This document shows, piece after piece, positions 1 through 9,740 of a DNA stretch of 64,000 nt; the stretch's first letter is position 1; every line of letters starts with the position of its first letter. The translations under genes and the position numbers were made by a program. Source of the DNA: Cercis canadensis (Eukaryota > Streptophyta > Magnoliopsida > Fabales > Fabaceae); NCBI GenBank assembly GCA_003255065.1, contig QAOA01006526.1, positions 123,333 to 187,332 of the forward strand, given 5' to 3'. The notes beneath the pieces are model-generated. The model saw only the letters and a program-made list of their open reading frames with translations, made no database searches and was not told the origin of the DNA.

Positions 1-609
1 AATTATTATTTTTTAACTTATAATGGAATAACTAGACTTAATATATTATTTTTATCCTTCTGAGTAAGACAAGTTAAACTGTTTCACATAAAACCAGTTT
101 TAGATGAGTCATAACTTAGAGTCAAAGTTAGAATATATTATTTATAAGGTTAACAACGCACTCATCCACCTTATATACCTTGACCACGTGCATGAAAATC
201 TAGTTGAATTTTTCTTCGAGAAAGTCATTTGCATTGAGCACAGTTGGTGGTATACACGTTTCTCCTTCAAGCATTCCTTTGGATAGATGACGTTTTCATA
301 TAATCAAGAGTTTGAAATTGGATTAATTAACTTATTTGTTAAGTCTTTATTTGAACATTTGCTATGCAGTGTTATTATTATTATTTGGTTATTTGCAATT
401 TTGAGTTCAAGGACCCGAGTTGAGCAGGTCACCAAATGCAATTTTTTTGTTGGCTATATACTATTAGTATATACTACTATAGTGCCAACTTGGTGCTCAT
501 CTTCAGCCAAGTGTTGAAAATTGGAATAAATTAATGAATCGGACTCTGAATAAATTTCAGTGAGATGATGAAGCAAGAGTAGTATTGGGCAGAGAAAAGC
601 AACAAGAGA
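1..609. other. 5' intergenic region, no gene recognised
   Basis: AT-rich sequence without a convincing coding region; the short open frames here have no recognisable domain and low-complexity composition. It probably holds the promoter and leader of the small-peptide gene that starts at 610. A five-codon upstream frame (ATG ATG AAG CAA GAG TAG, 564-581) would precede the peptide start if the transcript begins before 564. Confidence 0.5.
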
Positions 610-1628
610 ATGGCTCTGATCTCTTCCTTGTTCCGTTACTTGATGCTGGTGTTGCTGATAGTTTCCATCTTGACCATGAAATCCTCTCTTGTTAGTTCAG
701 GTGCATATATATTCTCCATTTCTCCTTCCATCTTTCACTCAAAGGGAAATAACTAAAACAAATTGCATGCATGCTGCTTTTGGTTGAGTTTTCTTGTCCC
801 CCTCCCCTAGCAAGGATGAACATACGTACAAAGAAACACAACAAGGGTGTTCACTTTATTGAACAAAAAACTGCAGTTAGAATTGTTGAATAGTTTGTAA
901 AGGTGTTTATTTAACCAAGTCCCACATTGGTTGAATTAAGAATGTAAAAGACTTTATAAAGGTAAACTAAAGTTATAGAGTAACTTTAGATAAATAGGCA
1001 CAAGCCCATGAGATTAAGGCCTGATAGCTTAGCAAGTCAAAGATACTTAATGGTCTTTGATTGACACTTGGGCCTTGATTGAACAAATATTTTAAAGTCC
1101 ATTTTTAATAACCGGTTTGGGTCGGTTTGACCCGATTCGTATGACAATTAATTAAGTTATATTTGTTTGGTTTATTAGTAAACCCGAATAGACAGTTGTG
1201 TCTATTTCGAAAAGATAATCATATTTGTTAATTACTAGCCAATTATATTTGTTCAATTTGTGCCTTTTCAAGTCTATAAAAGGGAACTCCCTAATGTATT
1301 AAAATTCACTTTTTTCATTGAAAGTTTTTTGAGGGCTTTGTTGTATCATGGGATAACTTGCTTTTATAGATAAACAATATTAAATTGAAGACAGTGTAAT
1401 TGTTCACGCCTCAAAGCCAACATAGTTAATCTCTATTATCGTTTTTCTAACAAGAAGTGGTAGGATAAGTATATAGTTCAACTTAATTATATGTATAACT
1501 ACTTAATTTGTGGTAATATTGCAGAGCCAAAGCAAAGAAAATTGGGGAGAGGCAGGGCAAACCCACCCCCTCCTCCTACTCGAAACTTTAACACGGGTCA
1601 GCATCCACCACATGCACCTCAAGGATAA
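610..1628 (+). CDS. small secreted proline-rich peptide precursor (two exons), family not recognised
   Basis: Exons 610-700 and 1525-1628 join in phase (a split GAG codon) into a 64-residue protein. The donor is TCAG|GTGCAT and the acceptor is ATTGCAG|AGCC. Residues 1-30 are strongly hydrophobic with one early Arg and end VSS, a typical cleavable signal peptide. The remaining 34 residues are basic and proline-rich: EPKQRKLGRGR, then a run of five prolines, then RNFNTGQHPPHAPQG at the C-terminus. The layout (signal peptide, basic linker, Pro/His/Gly C-terminus) is that of plant peptide-hormone precursors, but the tail does not match the CLE, IDA, CEP, RGF or PIP signatures I know. The gene is too short for common ORF cut-offs. 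An LTR sits in its 824-bp intron. Function is inferred from layout only; it could also be a non-functional short frame. Confidence 0.55.
884..1452 (+). mobile_element. solo LTR or LTR-end remnant in the intron of the small-peptide gene
   Basis: This 569-bp block starts TGTTGAATAG and ends TTTTTCTAACA, the TG...CA ends of plant LTRs. It contains the motif AAGTCCCACATTGG (about 914-927) common in plant LTRs and a TATA-like TCTATAAAAGGG near 1273. The flanks are AGAAT (879-883) and AGAAG (1453-1457), a one-mismatch candidate target-site duplication. The following AGTGGTA resembles the start of a tRNA-Met primer-binding site (TGGTATCAGAGC) but diverges, so it may instead be an LTR with truncated internal sequence. 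No protein domain is present. Confidence 0.6.
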
Positions 1629-2510
1629 TAGATCAAACCTAGCTTCTACAAGTCTCAGTCTCCACTGGATATGCTCAAATGTCTAAGATGATAATAACAA
1701 GGGCACCTATTCGTCCTTAAACCTATTGGATTTATGCTTCACATTAATTATCTTGTGCTTGATAATTAGGTAGCTTGTTCTTTGATATATAGTGGAAAGC
1801 TATTATTGCTTCATATATTTTTATTATATAGCTGTTAATAGATCAGGAAAAAAATGTGAACCATAAATACATGTTACTTCCTAAATTTTTTATTCGGAAC
1901 ACCACACGAAGCATATAACAAATTATTATTTTCATTTTAAGGCGTCAAGCTATATATATATATGAAGCTGATATATATATATATATTTTTTTATCTTAGA
2001 AGAATTAAAACTTTGCCATTATATAATGTCTTTCAGAAATTAAAGAATTGTTATTTACCGTTTTAACTTCTGAAAACTACTAAATAACTGTTTTTTCCTA
2101 TTTCTTTGTCATCCCTTTCTTTTCTTTTTTGGTCATACATCCAAAATAATTTTATTTTTTATTTTTGGGGTTCTATTGGAGGGAGTACTGCTATTTTTAA
2201 ATTAATATTTGAAACTTTCTTTTTGGGCCATACAGTTATTTTGAATAAGCCTCTGCCCCAACTTCATCCAAATTTGCATGCTGCTCGACGTTGTTCCACT
2301 CAAATTGAACTGCACTACGTTTCCGTTTTCTCAACCCTCTTTTCCATATTGCTTTTGGCCCATTAATTATTAAAAAAAATTTGGATATTTTTTATATTTA
2401 TGTAATATATTATATTGTATGAAATTAGTTAATATAATATAACATATTTATATAATATTATAAAATTTCCATTAATTATTTAATAATTCGATTTCAAAAT
2501 TTGAAAACTG
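1629..2510. other. intergenic region, AT-rich, no gene seen
   Basis: It contains the probable 3' end of the peptide transcript and two (TA)n runs around 1953-1986. An 86-codon open frame at 2106-2366 has no recognisable similarity or domain and is not supported as a gene. Confidence 0.5.
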
Positions 2511-2517
2511 CGGATTA

Positions 2518-2671
2518 AAGAACCTTACCCCGAAGGGAGTTCTTCCAGAAATTCTCTAAGGCCTGGGCCTAACCCAGGCCTAAGAGGGGGTTTGGAAATA
2601 GTTTTCAACCAGCAATAGACGCGCCTCGGTTAGAACCTCACTAGCTGCGTCATTGCCCCAAGCGCAAAGAT
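2518..2671 (-). ncRNA. U4: U4 spliceosomal snRNA gene
   Basis: Read on the minus strand, the RNA begins ATCTTTGCGCTTGGGGCA, the conserved U4 5' end. It continues through GTGAGG and CCGAGGCGCG, the U4/U6 stem and 5' stem-loop region, then TTGCTGGTTGAAAACTATTTCC. A GC-rich central hairpin (GGCCTGGG... with its complement, about 2560-2585) follows. Next comes an Sm-type site AATTTCTGG (about 2550) and a 3' hairpin with a TTCG-type loop (CCCTTCGGGG, about 2530-2541). The 5' end at 2671 is set by homology; the 3' end is estimated from the usual plant length of about 150 nt. A 3'-box-like CAGTTTTCAAA follows. U4 pairs with U6 in the tri-snRNP and is released during spliceosome activation. Intact structure plus a proper promoter argue for a functional copy rather than a dispersed pseudogene. 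Confidence 0.9.
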
Positions 2672-2696
2672 GACTAGAGCAGTGGGCTCGCCCGGC

Positions 2697-2747
2697 TTAT
2701 ATATGTCTTCTTGTAGCTTCGGCCTTCAAACATAGCCGGTATGGGAC
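2697..2747 (-). promoter_or_regulatory. U4 snRNA promoter: USE and TATA box
   Basis: On the minus strand, GTCCCATACCG (2737-2747) resembles the plant snRNA upstream sequence element RTCCCACATCG. TATATAA follows at 2697-2703. The gap between them is 33 bp, the spacing known for Pol II-transcribed plant snRNA genes (Pol III genes have about 10 bp less). The TATA box ends 25 bp before the inferred start at 2671. Confidence 0.8.
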
Positions 2748-2750
2748 TAC

Positions 2751-3523
2751 AGAAACAAATAAAAAACACGCGGCCGAAATCTGAACGGCAAAAGAATGCG
2801 CATTTATGGCCAGAACAAGGACTCCTAACAAGGGATAACTCCAGTTAAAAAATCTAAATTCAATATTTCAGATGAGATCTATTTTAGTTTAATTACTTGC
2901 ATTTATAATAATTAGGACCTGACTTGACTTGGTCTATTATATTAGATTATAGATGCTTCACATGAAAACCGTTAATCGATATACATCTTCTCAATTAATT
3001 GACTCTACTATTGGCAATCATGGCAATAGAAAAATTACCAAAAGCTTCTTCAACTAGACGTACAATTGTAGAATTTACAATATATAATCCATTGTAATTT
3101 TTTTATTTACCAAAAAAATCCATTTATAATTTTTCCACTTTTTATATCTTATCCATTTGAAGAACTCATGGTACAATTTAATCTTACACTGTCCTTTCTT
3201 TCTTAACTACAATATATAGAACAGATCAATTTAGAAACAGTTTTTCTGTAAATTAGGACTTGATTACCCAAATGCTAATGTACATTTAGCAATAAAAAAC
3301 CATTGTATTACTCCCTTGATAGAGCAACATAAATTGGTGCTGTTTTGTATTCCATCTTCCCATAAATGTAGTTAAGTATTAAGGCATCTTATTTACATAT
3401 AAATGGCATGTGGGATTGCCGGCCTAAGATGCTAGTAAATCAGAAGATCTATCACAAAATGGAAGAAGAGAAAAGCCAAAAAAAAAAAAAAAAAAANAAA
3501 AAAAAAAGAGCCAAAATTCTGCA
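2751..3523. other. intergenic region, no gene seen
   Basis: AT-rich sequence without coding signal. A poly-A run with one N (3480-3507, N at 3497) lies close to the dirigent stop codon. Confidence 0.5.
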
Positions 3524-4084
3524 TCACCCTGCTATTTTCTGTGACTGATTTGGGAATTCAAGCTGAAGTTTTACATGGTAAGTTGCAGCAACTTCACTTG
3601 GATGGCTATCAGTCTGAGTAAAAACAGCAAGACCACGAGCAAAAGCAAATAAGCCTGTGCCTCCAACCACAGTGAGTTGTTCAATGTCCTTATGTGCTAC
3701 TTCTTTAGCCTGCACACTAAGGCTACCTGAATATTCTGGTGTGTCGAAGGTCAGGTATATAACATTGAATGCTGAATGTGAGAACTGCTCCATAGGGATT
3801 ATGAATCCCTGCGCTTTCCCTACTATCCGCGAAGTGTTCTTGGGTCCCTCAGTAAGCACGCGGTGGAAGATGAATGCTCCAGCATCTTCCCTTGCTATGG
3901 ATTGTGTATTTGAGGTTGATATGTGAGGCTGTTGGATGTACAATGACAGAGCAATCCAAGGCCTTGAATGGTTCTTTTTGTGGGATACTGGTGAAAGCAA
4001 AGATAAAAGAATGACTGCTATTGTTGCTATAGAAACTGCAGTGCAGAATATGATCCTTGGCAGCATTATGCACCTTTGGAGCAT
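3524..4084 (-). CDS. dirigent-like protein, single exon
   Basis: The 186-residue product has an N-terminal hydrophobic segment (about residues 10-32) that fits a signal peptide. A dirigent domain follows from about residue 65 to 180. Family marks are FHRVLTEG, VGKAQGF, YLTFDTPEYSGSLSV, VVGGTGLFAFARG and the final YHVKLQLEF strand. Dirigent proteins are secreted beta-barrel proteins that steer coupling of phenoxy radicals in lignan or related synthesis, and most plant members are intronless like this one. The first Met is used; Met7 would serve equally well and keeps the signal peptide. One oddity: the acidic residue usually before LTEG-type motifs is replaced by His-Arg, so catalytic steering may be altered. 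Family assignment is firm; substrate and subgroup are not known. Confidence 0.85.
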   Translation of the reverse strand: MLQRCIMLPRIIFCTAVSIATIAVILLSLLSPVSHKKNHSRPWIALSLYIQQPHISTSNTQSIAREDAGAFIFHRVLTEGPKNTSRIVGKAQGFIIPMEQFSHSAFNVIYLTFDTPEYSGSLSVQAKEVAHKDIEQLTVVGGTGLFAFARGLAVFTQTDSHPSEVAATYHVKLQLEFPNQSQKIAG

Positions 4085-4645
4085 TCAAAAGTTTGGCATA
4101 GAATTTAAGTTCCTTATGATTGAGATCAATATAGCACATTTCCTTTAAAGATAAACTTGCTCCTCTCATTGTTATATGCTTTTAGCAACCTAACCCATTT
4201 GTGACTACTACACTATACCTAATCCATTGTGAAACCTGCATCCTTGTCTTCTTGCTATTGCCTCCCCACTTCACTTTCTCCGTAGCACACCCCCTTCTCA
4301 TTTTATTCTCTCCGGGTTTCTAACATGTTAATTGTTGGTTGATTAGTTAGATGATAATCAATATTTTAGGTGAACATTCAGATATCTTCCCAAAGTTTAA
4401 AACCATCCTACCAATAGATATAAAGACTAGTAAAATACTTGCATGGATCGTGTTGCGCTGACCTGAACTTTATATCTTTGCCCTTTTTTCTTAATCCATG
4501 TGGACTTGAGAAGTTTCAATTGAGTCTTGTTAGCTTAAATGTAAAGTGTGCAAGTAGATGAACTCGTAAGGTTATATATAATTATTAGGGTGAATTAACT
4601 ATACCTTTCTTTTTGTTTCAAAAATTACACAAATTACTTTGCTAA

Positions 4646-4682
<37 letters not shown>

Positions 4683-7600
4683 CTTCTTCTTTTTTTTTGT
4701 CACTGAATGTTGCTACGAGAGCTTTTCATTAATCACATATTTGTTTTATTGATAGAACCATATTCTCACGAGTATTCTCGATTGTGGATTTGTCAGTGCA
4801 GTGGCTGGATGCGGCAAGTGGGGTGACCCACGTCATGCATGCTTAACCCTTCTCCCGTTTCACTTCAATTCAGAAATTTGTAGACCAAAATGGAATCAAT
4901 ATTATTATTAGCAGTGTTAAAAAAAAGAAGATATATAAAAGCTTGTAAAGTACCTAAACTCTTTGCTTCTAATCTCAAAATCCTCATATTTATCTCCCTC
5001 TTAAGGCCAGATAAAAAAAGAAAAGAAAAGAAAAAGAATCTCTCTCTTTCCGTCATTCCATTCTCAGTGGTCCTTCCTACACTGCACAATGCACATGCAT
5101 GTGTTCAGTTATCTGCTAATCCAATTAAAGTTATCACTGAAAGTTCTTACTCCAAATTATAAAAGTTCATACCGTTTCAAAAAAGTGCCTCTTGACTCTT
5201 GAAGGTCTTCGTGGTCTGAACGCTATCCATAATGTATTCTTTTCCAAGGTACCAACCATTATTCCAGAACCCATCATCAAAAACTATGGAGATAGTACCC
5301 AATTATTGTTCCCAACTTTCCCAGAAAGAATCTAATTTTTGGCCAATCAAGGTGCGCAGGTAGTACCTAATTACTTATCCATCAACTAGTAATCAATGAC
5401 CGCACATGAAAAATCATCCCCAATACAAAAAGGGAAAATTCCAAAGGGTTCCAAGATATATAGTCCTATGGCAGAACAAGCTGTCCACATTCCATGGCAT
5501 ATGCATTTGATCTCTGATTCTCAGTCACTGTGATGGGTCCCAATATGAGGAGGGAAGATATGGGGTGCTGACAGGTGTTGGAAATACATTTTCCTTTCTC
5601 TCTCTCTATCCCTTACTTTAATATATGAGCACTGAGTTTTCTTCTTTCAGTACTCGTTTTTCATATATTGGCCTGCAATAGATCCTTTGGTTGTGAAACT
5701 GCACCCAAAGGTGACTTAAAAAAGGGCTACTAAATGTGTATTGACTGTTGAGGGATGCTCTAATCAAATTTATTGTCCATACTTTCAAGCATTCCCTTAA
5801 ATAATTATTTTTTATTTACTCTATTTATTCTTATTAATTAAAATAACTAATTTTTATTTATTTTTAGGACTATTATACTACACCCCTAGATATAATATAA
5901 ATCACATATTTAATTATTTTTACATTGTTTTGTTTATATACTATATCATTATGGCGCAATTAACATAATTTAAATTTTATAGAGTCAATAAGATAGTCTC
6001 ACCCTTATTTTTATCCTCTTAGTTATTATTTTATTATCTATTAAAATTAACAATTATCTCTTTATTATTTTTTTTTATATGATCTCTTTATNTTTTGATA
6101 TGATCTCTTTATTAATTTAGGTGGTCTATAAATAAGTGGTGACTAGTAAAATTTAAATAAAGAATTTAATATTTATTTTTTAGTAGTTTGTTCTATTTTT
6201 GAGTTATAACATCCTTAGCCTATTGCCAAATACCAATCTTTATGAAAGGGAAACAAGCCTTTATGTAATTCCTTTTGACTTCATTATGATCATTTGCTGT
6301 TAAGATGCATTTTCCAATCCATATTTGTATGAAGTATAAATTATATCTTTTCTTTTCATAAAATCCTCTACTTACAGAAACTTACCGTTAAATAAGAAAA
6401 TATTCACATTCTTTTTTTGGTAGACAGAAACAAAGAACTAATTCCTAACGAAAACTACAGCAGTTGCATCTAAATTCTCACAAGACGAAAAACACAAGCA
6501 TGTATTAAAAAAAAAAAAAAGCATGTGGTTTGCAACTATTCTTTCTCCTTTCATATAATTAATTGCATTCAGTACTTTAAGTAAATTCTATTATGTGTGA
6601 GTATGAGTCTCATGGATCCCTCTCTGTATATAAAATATATACTTTGCATGACTCTTAATTAAAAATACTTAATTCTAGTACCACTGACCTGCGTTGACAA
6701 CTAATTCTGATAAGGGTAGCTATAGATTACAATAGAATGCCTTGCATCCATTAGGAAAACTGGAAAAGACTGATAAATTAACATCCAAAAGTTGAAAAAC
6801 TTGCAAAAGCAATTAATATGAGTAAGCCGTGATGTGTGGAAGAATATGAATATAGTGGCACTTTAGAGAACCTTAATCTTTATATTTCTTGTCTCCTTAA
6901 ATCCTTTAATCTTATTAATCACCATATATAATACAAAGTAATTTATGATTATATATAAAAAATCATAACTTGATTTGCATTATTTATGTTTAACATTAAT
7001 ATAGAATATGATGCCTGTACCAGTACACTTATTTCGATTTTTTTCTTTCTAATTATGATTAATATTTGGTACCATATATTAAGAACCATAAAGAGGTAAG
7101 GTTTGCACTAGTGCATCCATTACTTGTTCTGTTTGATCCTCTCCCTTTTTGTTCTACTTATTCTTTTTCTTTCATAAAAGTGATACCTCATGTTTGTTAA
7201 TGGGTTTGCTATGTATATCTTGAGGGTTAACCTGTCCTTGCTAACTTTTTTATCTTTTTTTTGGGTTGCTGAGCCTGCCAATGGTAACTTACAAGGCAAT
7301 AAAAAATTCTTAAACTAGCTATAAGCCAAGAATTTCACAATCCAATCTTCCGTTTTAAGCCACTTGCTCTTTTCTAGAGTACTTAATATTTTGGTTTGTT
7401 TCCTACTTTCTATATTGGGTCAATATACTATGAAGCACGTAAATGTTCAGGCATGGTTGTATAAGATAGGAAGAGGAAGGAACCGCAGAAAAAAGCTGAA
7501 ACAAAGTCTTCCCAATTGATTACTATCCCCAACATGAACCAGCTGGTTCCTGTATACAGAAATTAATTTGAATTGATTTCTTGACTGCTAACTACTGTCA

Positions 7601-9430
7601 CCGACAGCGTGGTCCTAATTCTAGATTTTACTCTTATATGACTCTCCTCTGCCCATCTTTTACATTCTTGTATATTAGATACCTCCAGTGTCCAGTGGAT
7701 AGGTAGCATTAATATCATACTTGCTTCAAATATTGAATAATGGAGATAGCAGCCCTCAATGGTTACTTGTAACTAATACCAGCAAATATCCATTCCCTAA
7801 TTATTGATGTGAGTAGGGACCGTAGGATGTGTTGAGAATATATTAATCGTGCCAAAAAAAAAAATTAAATGGGTCCAATATAAATTAGGTTAAAATTTAG
7901 ATAGATTCAATTATATTGAGATGATGTTTTGTGTGCAGGTTTATATAAAAGAAATATACATTCATGCATGTAGACGTGCAAAAAGCACAGCTCACTTGAA
8001 AATATCTGAAATAAGAACAATTCGTGCTATTACAATATTCTACAATGTCAGTTTAGGAATTATGAAATAAGAACTGTGTTTCATAATAAATCAAGTTGAA
8101 TTGTTTTACATTGACATGAATTTACTAAGAGAAATTCCAAATCTGGTTTTAATATGAATATGACACTGAATCATTTGGAAAGGCTTTCATATTCCATCGT
8201 TTCAAGTTAAACTAATAAATCAGTTGATTTTGACCTCGTGACTTGCTAGCCATCTATCATGCCTTAAAGCATAGGAGCTCTCACCCTATATGTTTTCGTC
8301 TAGGAAGCGGAAAAATAATTAAAATAAAAAGTTGAATAAAACAAAATTAACAAACATAATATAGAACAAAACATGATTCCAAATGATAATACTGCACACA
8401 AACTTGAATTGCCACCCTAATGGTTAATGAGAGGGTTAATACATATATTAAAAGAAATCATAATGTAGAGAAAATTTTCTAATCTCATAGAGAAAAACAC
8501 TCCCCAGTGGTACTCTGATTCATTAGTCATCTTGCCTGCGTGGTGATGTGACTTCCCAACCATGAATGTGTACAAAGCATCATCCAGAACGTTCCAACAT
8601 TGTGTGGTTAGGATTGATTTTAAAGTCATGGCTCTTAAGAGAGAAAATCATTTCAAACAAGTGACCACAGCTCTCAGTCTCCATCTCTAGCAAAACACAG
8701 ATAAAGACTAATTTGTTTATATACACAAATTAACTTATATATATATATATATTCTACAACTTTTGAACCAACTTGATAGCTTCACTTTCACTTGCCTCGA
8801 CCAGGTCCTACTTGAGTGGAGTCCTTGCATTGTGGGCCTCACAAGCTAGCCACTCATAGTAAGTGAAAGAAGATACATATGTAAATCACAACAACTCTTA
8901 TAGTATTTGGATAGTGAGTTATAGCTTAAAAAATCTAATGACCTAAGAAGATATACAGAAATCCCATTTCACATGGGTGCATATCAATATTTGTTGTACA
9001 AATGAGTGAAAGATAATAGATCTTGTACTCTACATTGTATATTTTGAACATTTCTTAGCTAGTGTTAGTGCCTCAAAAATCTCAACAATATTATATATTC
9101 CTCTCTGATCTATTTATAAATGTAGGTGTACTACCATATATATAATGGATTTTCCATAGGAATTAAAAGATCAAAATTTGAGAATTGTCAATTGGCATGC
9201 ATGGTTTTACATGGTGTACGTAAAAGGGTTGTTAGGAAGTTACAAGGGTACTGTCCTTTTAATTTGAGCATATTTTATCTCGTGAGAAGTGGTTACGAGT
9301 GAAGAGTACATGACCGGGTCAGTGCTAGTACTAGTCTAAAAGCTAGCTAGCAAGCAATATTAGCATGTAGGTTTATGATCCTTCAGGGTTTTATCCATTC
9401 TTTTCAGTGGGTTGGCTCCCCTCTCCATTT
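4085..9430. other. long intergenic region, no protein gene recognised
   Basis: About 5.3 kb of AT-rich sequence. The open frames (for example 4865-5162 and 8417-8629) are short, biased and without recognisable domains. It holds a (TA)n run at 4649-4678, a roughly 20-bp duplication around an N at 6092, and AT-rich stretches at 5800-6200. The right part probably carries the distal promoter of the miR157 gene. Confidence 0.45.
4649..4678. repeat. (AT)n microsatellite
   Basis: About 15 perfect AT dinucleotide units, seen directly. Confidence 0.95.
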
Positions 9431-9433
9431 TCC

Positions 9434-9443
9434 CTATAAATAG
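9434..9443 (+). promoter_or_regulatory. TATA box of the MIR157 primary transcript
   Basis: CTATAAATAG lies about 200 bp before the hairpin, in a T/C-rich context followed by a pyrimidine-rich leader (9475-9540) typical of plant Pol II starts. Transcription would start near 9465-9475. Confidence 0.65.
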
Positions 9444-9619
9444 GTGCTAGTGGTGAGAAAGTTTAACACTCCAAATTCAAATCCATCTCTCTTTTCTCTC
9501 TACTTTCTCCCTCACAGTCACTTCCTTCTTCTATTACTATTTTTCTTTATTTTTTTTTTTGTTTTGGTAAAATCAATAGTAGTTAGAGGAGTATAGGGGG
9601 AAGAAAGGGGAAGGCACTA

Positions 9620-9740
9620 ATTGGTAAGGTTGTTGTTGACAGAAGATAGAGAGCACAGATGATGATATGCATATATGGAACTTGATCAATTGCATTTCAC
9701 TCCTTTGTGCTCTCTATTCTTCTGTCACCACCTTCAGCGC
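9620..9740 (+). ncRNA. MIR157: miR157 precursor hairpin (miR156/157 family)
   Basis: Positions 9636-9656 carry the 21-nt mature miR157 (UUGACAGAAGAU... AGAGAGCAC). The complementary arm at 9707-9727 reads GTGCTCTCTATTCTTCTGTC. The arms pair nearly perfectly with about 50 nt of loop (9657-9706), and the stem continues below the duplex (GGTTGTTG with CACCACC). This is the hallmark miR156/157 fold. miR156/157 repress SPL transcription factors, holding plants in the juvenile phase and affecting shoot and inflorescence form. The mature sequence matches, from memory, Arabidopsis miR157a-c. Confidence 0.95.

Noticed and set aside
104-517. Two open frames at the left edge
   Set aside because: No recognisable domain, codon bias or splice context; ordinary AT-rich chance frames.
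900-965. USE-like GTCCCACATTG followed by TTTATAAA, as in Pol III snRNA genes
   Set aside because: No snRNA sequence follows; the motif is common inside plant LTRs.
3657-3926. Plus-strand frame opposite the dirigent gene
   Set aside because: Shadow of the real minus-strand coding sequence.
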